Part shown: one piece after another, positions 5,847-10,451 of the stretch | Layout of the letters: the number at the start of each line of letters is the position of its first letter | Numbering within the stretch: the stretch's first letter is position 1 | Assembly: GCA_004000155.1 (NCBI GenBank) | Contig: RCSS01000218.1 | Location: forward strand, 1 to 10,451 | Source: Tubulinosema ratisbonensis | Taxonomy: Eukaryota; Microsporidia; Tubulinosematidae | DNA: 10,451 bases | Direction: 5' to 3' | The notes under the pieces: model-generated | Database searches by the model: none | Told to the model about the DNA's origin: nothing | The model's input: only the letters and a program-made list of their open reading frames with translations | Made by a program: the position numbers and the translations under genes

Positions 5847-6815
5847 ATGGAATATTTTTTATGCAATTCCAGTTCTGAAGAGGAAGGAGAAATAAAAGTA
5901 ACAAAGCTAAGANTGGATGAAAGATCTATTTATGCCAGATCATTTTATGATAAGCATTATTTTGTTGGACCAAACAAAAGTGTTTTACCTGTACGAAGAT
6001 TTTTTTCAGAAAAGAAGCCAGATTATTTGAAAAAGAGACTTAAGAAAATACCTTACTTTGCTAACCTTTTTACATTTCTAAACCAATTTAAAGTTCCTTC
6101 AAATGACTTTGTTTTGAAAAAAGAGCATAAAATTCAAAAAGAAAATTTTGACTGTCAAAATGAAAATTTTGAACAAAAAATTAAATCTTTAAAGTTAATT
6201 TCTTCCACCNAACTGAAAAAAATGACAAACTTAAAAGAAATAAAACACTTTTCNAAATTTAAAAATTCTTATTTACAAGACATGTCAGACGCATTGCTAA
6301 ACTCAGATCACAAAGGAACAACCATAATTTTAACTGACAGAATTTTAAACAACCTAAAAAAATTCAAATGTTCATTCAAAGTAATGAAATTTAATAACAG
6401 AAACATAGTTGTTTTCTTAGATCCTTTTATTCTAAAAGAAGATTTTAAAACACTTTTTAAGTTTTATGGTAAAGAATGCTTGGCACAAACCTTAGATTTT
6501 ACTGAGGTTAGAAAGTATTTGTGTGATGATACAGAAATAATTGTATTTTCTTACAATTCTTTTGAGAGTGAAGGTAAAAATTGTAGAGTATATTTTAATT
6601 TTGATGAACCTAAAAATCTTAATGTGTTTGTAGAAGAGGATGGGATTAAATTAATAGAAGATTATGAAGAGATTGATGATGAATTAAGTATTCTTTTAGG
6701 GATTGATTTTTTTGAGGAAGGAGATTATTTTTTTGAAGATTATTCTTATTTCATTTCTGAAGGATTGTCAGGAGAAAATGATTTTGATTTTAATTATGAA
6801 AGTNTATTTCAATAA
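5847..6815 (+). CDS. Hypothetical protein with acidic C-terminus (322 aa)
   Basis: I do not recognise the family. The N-terminus has a Ser/Glu patch (residues 8-15) typical of nuclear and nucleolar proteins. It is followed by a compact conserved-looking block (24-56: ERSIYARSFYDKHYFVG and on to RRFF), then a basic stretch (57-68). A lysine-rich low-complexity middle (90-140) leads to a probable globular alpha/beta domain (about 155-262) with hydrophobic strands such as GTTIILT, RNIVVFLDPF and TEIIVFSY. The tail (263-322) is very acidic and rich in Phe and Tyr. Of the n calls, codons 23 (L, M or V), 136 (always Ser) and 320 (L, I or V) are harmless. Codon 122 is naa, so Lys, Gln or Glu, or a stop if n is T. 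The frame stays open across 969 bases in very AT-rich DNA, so it is a real gene. Its 3' end faces UTP7 across 60 bp. Confidence 0.85.
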   Translation: MEYFLCNSSSEEEGEIKVTKLRXDERSIYARSFYDKHYFVGPNKSVLPVRRFFSEKKPDYLKKRLKKIPYFANLFTFLNQFKVPSNDFVLKKEHKIQKENFDCQNENFEQKIKSLKLISSTXLKKMTNLKEIKHFXKFKNSYLQDMSDALLNSDHKGTTIILTDRILNNLKKFKCSFKVMKFNNRNIVVFLDPFILKEDFKTLFKFYGKECLAQTLDFTEVRKYLCDDTEIIVFSYNSFESEGKNCRVYFNFDEPKNLNVFVEEDGIKLIEDYEEIDDELSILLGIDFFEEGDYFFEDYSYFISEGLSGENDFDFNYESXFQ

Positions 6816-6875
6816 AATTATGCAATGATGAAAAATATGTTTTTAAAAAAATAATTTATTAAATTAAAATATTTT
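6816..6875. other. 60-bp convergent 3' intergenic region
   Basis: This gap separates the stop codons of two convergent genes. It is almost entirely A and T, with AATTTATTAAATTAAA-like stretches that could serve polyadenylation in either direction. Transcripts of the two genes probably overlap, as is common in compact microsporidian genomes. Confidence 0.5.
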
Positions 6876-8135
6876 TTATTCTTTTTTAAAAATTCTTTCC
6901 AAAGGGGTTTCTTTACTTTTCTCAAAATACCTTTTGAAATTTTTATTACTTTCTTCTATTTTCTTACTTTGAGGATTAAATAAAGATTCTTGACCAATAA
7001 AAGTGTAAGGAATCTTTTCTAACAGTTTTTTTATTTCTAATTCTCTCCTTTGTGTCTTAGTGTAAAAAGGAGATTCTTCTAAAGCATCAAATATTGGATC
7101 ACCACAACCAGGCACTACCAAATTTTTAATACCATTCTGTGTGCCTAAAGTCAAAATATCTTCATAAGGACAGAATTTTAAATCATTTATTAAATAATCA
7201 TCAGAGTGAATCAAATATTTTTCAGGGTTAGTAAAAATATTTTTATAAATTTCTATTTTTCTACCCAAATTCACTGCTAATAAATTTGTGTCACTCAAAC
7301 CAACATTTTTTACATTTCTATTCATTTTTAAAGAATGCATTGGTTTATAAAAATTTCTTATGTCAAAAAAATTTAAAAATAAACCAGAAGAAGTAAAAAA
7401 ATAATTGCCATTCTTTTCTACTTCCAATGAAGTAATATTCCCTTTGCTGCACAACACTTTTGTCAAGTATTCTTTAGAATTTGGTGACCAAAGTGAAACA
7501 GTTCCTTTATCATTTCCTGTAAAAATAATACCATTACTTTTATTTTGAGTCATACATTTAAAATTTTCTTTTACAAAAATTTCTTTTATCATTTTACCCG
7601 TAGAAGTGTCTTGGTATCTCAAAATTCTGTCTTTAGAGAGAGAAACCAGTAGAAAATGAAAAGAAAGAAACTCTAACTTAAACACATTTCTATTGTCTCT
7701 GCAACAGTGTACCTCTACTCCTTGGTTATTGTAAATAAACACGTTTTTCTTTTGTGCTGTACTAAAAAATAATTCATTATGCAAATAAACTGAGTCATAA
7801 ATTTCATTCTCAAAATTTCTTTCAAAATTTATGTTTAATGATTTTACGTCAAAAGAAGAAATGTATCCTTTACTGTTGTACAAAAGTAAATGTCTTCCGT
7901 TTCTTAAATATTTAACTGAGAAAGGGCCATTTTTTAAATCTAAAGAAAATGCTTTTTCTGCTGTGATTAGTGGAACATGTTTTAAAATTTCATCTTGGGT
8001 TAGTTTAGTTGTGTCTTCCACTCCTTCGATACATCCTTGCTGCCTTGTTTCTAAGATGTCAAGTGATTTTAAATCTTTTTTTGCTTCGCTTTCTAAGTTT
8101 GTTTCTTTTTTCAAATTACTTAGTTTACTCGGCAT
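6876..8135 (-). CDS. UTP7: UTP7/BING4 (WDR46), SSU-processome WD40 protein
   Basis: Utp7 is a nucleolar beta-propeller protein of the U3 snoRNP/SSU processome, needed for early cleavages of pre-18S rRNA. Family hallmarks are plain. The N-terminal block KLTQDEI is followed by EKAFSLDLKNGPFSVKYLRN and GRHLLL (about residues 44-85). Degenerate WD repeats lie at about 70-96, 152-181, 194-221 (ending TVSLW), 234-261 and 274-299. The BING4 C-terminal domain (about 309-385) carries FCPYEDILTLG, VPGCGDPIFDALE and SPFYTKTQRRELE. At 419 aa it is shorter than yeast Utp7 (about 550 aa), with trimmed termini as expected in microsporidia. The start at 8135 has no competing upstream ATG in view and precedes a basic, charged N-terminus. 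The gene converges with the 322-aa gene. The frame is fully intact with no n calls. Confidence 0.93.
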   Translation of the reverse strand: MPSKLSNLKKETNLESEAKKDLKSLDILETRQQGCIEGVEDTTKLTQDEILKHVPLITAEKAFSLDLKNGPFSVKYLRNGRHLLLYNSKGYISSFDVKSLNINFERNFENEIYDSVYLHNELFFSTAQKKNVFIYNNQGVEVHCCRDNRNVFKLEFLSFHFLLVSLSKDRILRYQDTSTGKMIKEIFVKENFKCMTQNKSNGIIFTGNDKGTVSLWSPNSKEYLTKVLCSKGNITSLEVEKNGNYFFTSSGLFLNFFDIRNFYKPMHSLKMNRNVKNVGLSDTNLLAVNLGRKIEIYKNIFTNPEKYLIHSDDYLINDLKFCPYEDILTLGTQNGIKNLVVPGCGDPIFDALEESPFYTKTQRRELEIKKLLEKIPYTFIGQESLFNPQSKKIEESNKNFKRYFEKSKETPLERIFKKE

Positions 8136-8626
8136 AAGTTAAAAGAATTAATTTTTTTATTAAAATATTTAATTAAATTTAAAATAAAATAAAATATATT
8201 AAAAAAGGAATATAATTAAAAAATGGAATTACACTAAAAAAAATAATTTATAAAAAGACTTGAGATGAATAGAAATTAAATATCTTTATTTTTTACAAAT
8301 TATCTTTTTATTCAAAATTTTTACTCAAAATGAGGGAGGGTCAAAGGGAAGTTTAAAACATAACATCAAGCACTTCTTTTTAATTAAATTTATTAAAATA
8401 ACCTCTTTATAAATTGAAACTAAGTGGGCACAGCAAAAATATAACAATTTTATATTTCAAATTCATATTATTTTGTGACTTTGACAAAAAAGATGGTTAT
8501 ATAAATTAATAAAACTAAGAATGATACAAGCAATTAGAAAAGCAGTTTAATGTAAAAATGCAAATTAACAATGGGGTTGTAATTAAACATTCAATTAAGA
8601 AGAAGTTTTTAAATACGATCCCAAAT

Positions 8627-8860
8627 CTATAAAAATTTTTTAAAAATAAACCCTGTAAAAACACACCCATGTTTTGACCAATATAATTTTTCAAATTTGT
8701 AGTTTTCTAAGCCCCAGGGTTTACTCCTTCTCTGAATTATGTTAGAAGAATGAGGATTGAAAGTTAGGTGAATTAAAATTATTTTTATTGAAAGTTTATT
8801 AATTTGTACCATTATAATTCGCACCTTTTTTTTGTTGCCTAGGGATAGGAAATCCGTCAA
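8627..8860 (-). CDS. Doubtful 77-aa ORF, unrecognised
   Basis: This is an open frame from ATG at 8860 to TAG, in a patch of higher GC than its surroundings. The protein has a basic start, a hydrophobic stretch near residues 14-32 (broken by lysines), and a C-terminal half with WGLENYKFEKLYWSKHGC. I recognise no family and see no start motif. It could be a real small gene, a fragment of a decayed element like others nearby, or an accidental frame over a structured RNA (see the inverted repeat at 8647-8723). Confidence 0.2.
   Translation of the reverse strand: MTDFLSLGNKKKVRIIMVQINKLSIKIILIHLTFNPHSSNIIQRRSKPWGLENYKFEKLYWSKHGCVFTGFIFKKFL
8647..8723. repeat. 9-bp inverted repeat enclosing a smaller hairpin
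   Basis: TAAACCCTG at 8647-8655 pairs perfectly with CAGGGTTTA at 8715-8723. Just inside the left arm, AAAACA and TGTTTT can form a 6-bp hairpin around CACCCA. The GC-rich arms stand out in this AT-rich spacer. This could be a structured RNA or the ends of a very small element. Confidence 0.35.
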
Positions 8861-8994
8861 AAGATCTTTTTGCTATATTTTCTATATAAAGAATATAAAT
8901 ATTTTTTTTGAAGAAACAAAAGGTAAATATGCTTCTACATAATTAACTATAGATTAGAATATCATATTGTTAAAAACGAAAATATATAAACCAT

Positions 8995-9279
8995 ATGGAT
9001 GATTTTTTAAAGATATTGAATACAGAAATACTCAAAATAACTGTGATTACGATTATTGCGACTTTTTTTTTGAGATTTATTTTCGACAGCGAAATTGAAG
9101 TAGATGAAAACAGGTATTTTGCGAGTTTTTGTCAAAGAAAACGAAAAAAATTTTTACTGGGATTGATGACAACGAGTCTTTTAGATGAGATGTTACAAGG
9201 GTCTATAACATTAAATTTAATGGAAAGTGCAGACTTTATGGTATGGCTTTTTTCGACCAAAGAATTAAAGAGAAAATAA
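8995..9279 (+). CDS. Small hypothetical protein (94 aa), one possible membrane helix
   Basis: I recognise no family. Residues 12-30 (ILKITVITIIATFFLRFIF) form a hydrophobic, possibly membrane-spanning helix. A short acidic stretch and a basic patch QRKRKK follow, then a mixed helical C-terminus ending KELKRK. The codon mix (ACG, GCG, TCG, GAC, GGG) is richer in G/C-ending codons than UTP7 or the 322-aa gene, which could mean different origin or weaker decay. It lies directly beside the 3' end of the minus-strand MULE relic, so it may be carried by or left from an element, or be a short genuine gene. The ATG at 8995 is the first in the frame and follows CCAT. Confidence 0.4.
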   Translation: MDDFLKILNTEILKITVITIIATFFLRFIFDSEIEVDENRYFASFCQRKRKKFLLGLMTTSLLDEMLQGSITLNLMESADFMVWLFSTKELKRK

Positions 9280-9369
9280 TTTAATTATTATCTAATTTCC
9301 AGCCGTATAATATTGAAATCACATCTAATTGTGTGTCCAAATCAAACAAACGAAAATTTCCGGTTATTA

Positions 9370-10451
9370 TTCTTAATTTTTCACTCGCTCTAAATTTTTC
9401 CTTACATCTAATTTCCCAGTAGTTAATCTACAGAGAGACAATCTATTATATCCCTCTATTTTTTGTAATATGTGTAAAAACTTGCAAAAATTAAAATATG
9501 AAAGACCGTTTCTTTTGTTTAAATTACCGTGCCACGCTTCCAAATGCTATTTCTTCTTGGCATATTAGTTTCTTTACTGTCATAACAAGACCAAAATTAT
9601 ATTGAAAACAAAGGCTTTTTACAAGCTAAGTTGTTTGCACCATATTATTCAATGAAAGTATGTCTGAAGATTCTATGAATTCTAAAATACTTTTGTATTC
9701 TTTGTAATTAAATCTCTTTAAAATGAAAATATAAGTCTATGAAACATTTTTTGTCTGTATAAAGTTTAGTGATAATAGATATCTTATAAATTTTCTAAAT
9801 TTATCATTTTGCAAGTAAAATGAGTTTAACCCCAAATATTGTATTTTTCGCGATATCATTTGTCCGAAGTGAAACATACATCCATATATTTTAACATCCT
9901 TTAAATATTTTGCATAAAAATTCTTTGGGCCATTTCTAAATCTGTTACAATGTATTAAATCTTAAAATTTTAAGCGTTAAATAAATGATTAAAGGCTTTT
10001 TTATAAAAATTTTCATTTTTTTTCTTAATAAGAATATAAATAAGTGGTACTGTTTTCCCAATATATTGCATATGAATACTATATAATTGATAAAAATCGC
10101 GAGGAGCTGATTTGTATGTTCCATCTGAAAATATTGTCACAGCTTCATTTATATCTTCAGAGGCTTTATTCGTAAAAAAAATTAAGACTCTTTCTTTATC
10201 GAAAATCTCAATGTCATACTTTAAAAGGGGATCTCCAGTTAAAGTTTGACGGAAAGTTTTTAAAATATTATTTAATGCTTTAGGTTTTTAATTTGAAATT
10301 TAGTTTCTCATTAAACTAATCACTTTCTGTATGGAAAATATTTAGATAATAGTTATATTGTATTATCGTCTTGTTTATTTGTTATACTAGTTATTAGGTC
10401 AAGTGTGTTTTCATTTGTTATCTTCCCCTTCTCATAAATTTCGTAAAGTCT
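9370..10451 (-). pseudogene. Mutator-like (MULE) transposase pseudogene, cut by window edge
   Basis: Minus-strand translation in shifting frames shows the MULE transposase domain in order. The first catalytic Asp is in FSDGTYKSAPRDFYQLYSIH (codon 10123-10125), followed by GKTVPLIYILI. The second Asp is in IVTDLEMAQ (codon 9940-9942). Next is the C-x-x-H motif in GCMFHFGQMISRKIQ (near 9860-9883). The catalytic Glu is in LEAWHGNLNKR (codon 9538-9540), with the C-terminal KFLHILQKIEGYNRLSL and LDVRKNLERVKN up to about 9370. All three acidic residues persist, but stops and frameshifts separate them. The N-terminal part runs off the window end (RLYEIYEKGKITNENT), so any FLYWCH-type zinc finger and the other terminal repeat lie outside. 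Confidence 0.85.

Larger units (their letters stand above)
8136..8994. other. AT-rich intergenic region upstream of UTP7
   Basis: The first 150 bases are poly-A/T and must contain the UTP7 promoter; no CCC motif is seen near that start. No tRNA or rRNA is recognised. The part from 8627 to 8860 has higher GC, holds an inverted repeat (8647-8723) and is open on the minus strand for 77 codons, as listed separately. The rest shows nothing I can support. Confidence 0.5.

Noticed and set aside
7831..8142. 103-codon plus-strand open frame
   Set aside because: It is antisense to the well-supported N-terminal part of UTP7.
329..8483. CAAAGTCACAAAA at about 329-341 and its reverse complement at about 8471-8483
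   Set aside because: The match is 13 bp in AT-rich DNA with no extension on either side, so it is too short to call a repeat family.
1..10451. CRISPR arrays, bacterial operons or defence systems
   Set aside because: No regularly spaced repeats, Shine-Dalgarno-linked gene chains or defence-type proteins are present, and the recognised gene is eukaryotic.

Overview
The window looks like part of a microsporidian genome, most likely Nosema/Vairimorpha-like. It is very AT-rich, its genes are compact and intronless, and gaps between true genes are as short as 60-70 bp. Its one clearly recognised gene is a shortened eukaryotic ribosome-assembly factor, and the rest is littered with decayed transposons of families reported from Nosema. 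Isolated n calls indicate draft sequence. The taxon is inference.

Layout. Positions 1-485 are AT-rich and featureless. Positions 486-845 hold a small membrane protein with a CCC just before its ATG. Positions 1196-2463 are a degenerate Merlin (IS1016-like) DNA transposon with about 40-bp terminal inverted repeats and a frameshifted transposase. An 86-bp structured, A-tailed sequence flanked by a 14-bp target duplication is nested inside it. Positions 2794-2812 carry a displaced Merlin end, whose 9-bp flank is the reverse complement of the flank at the element's right end. About 3125-4540 is a Ty3/Gypsy pol relic (RNase H plus integrase). About 4780-5345, minus strand, is a relic of a Harbinger/DDE_Tnp_4-type transposase. 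From about 9370 to the window edge, minus strand, is a decayed MULE transposase.

Between these relics is a conserved-looking gene island (5443-8135). It holds a 111-aa protein with a Med7-like layout (minus), divergent across 68 bp from a 322-aa unrecognised protein (plus), which converges with UTP7/BING4 (minus), an SSU-processome WD40 protein. Positions 8136-8994 are mostly AT-rich spacer with one inverted repeat and a doubtful ORF. A 94-aa hypothetical protein follows at 8995-9279.

What works together: UTP7 acts in 18S rRNA maturation and the 111-aa protein may act in transcription. The rest records at least four transposon superfamilies plus one probable retroposition. The most unusual signals are the nested small-RNA-like insertion and the split, inverted Merlin target duplication.
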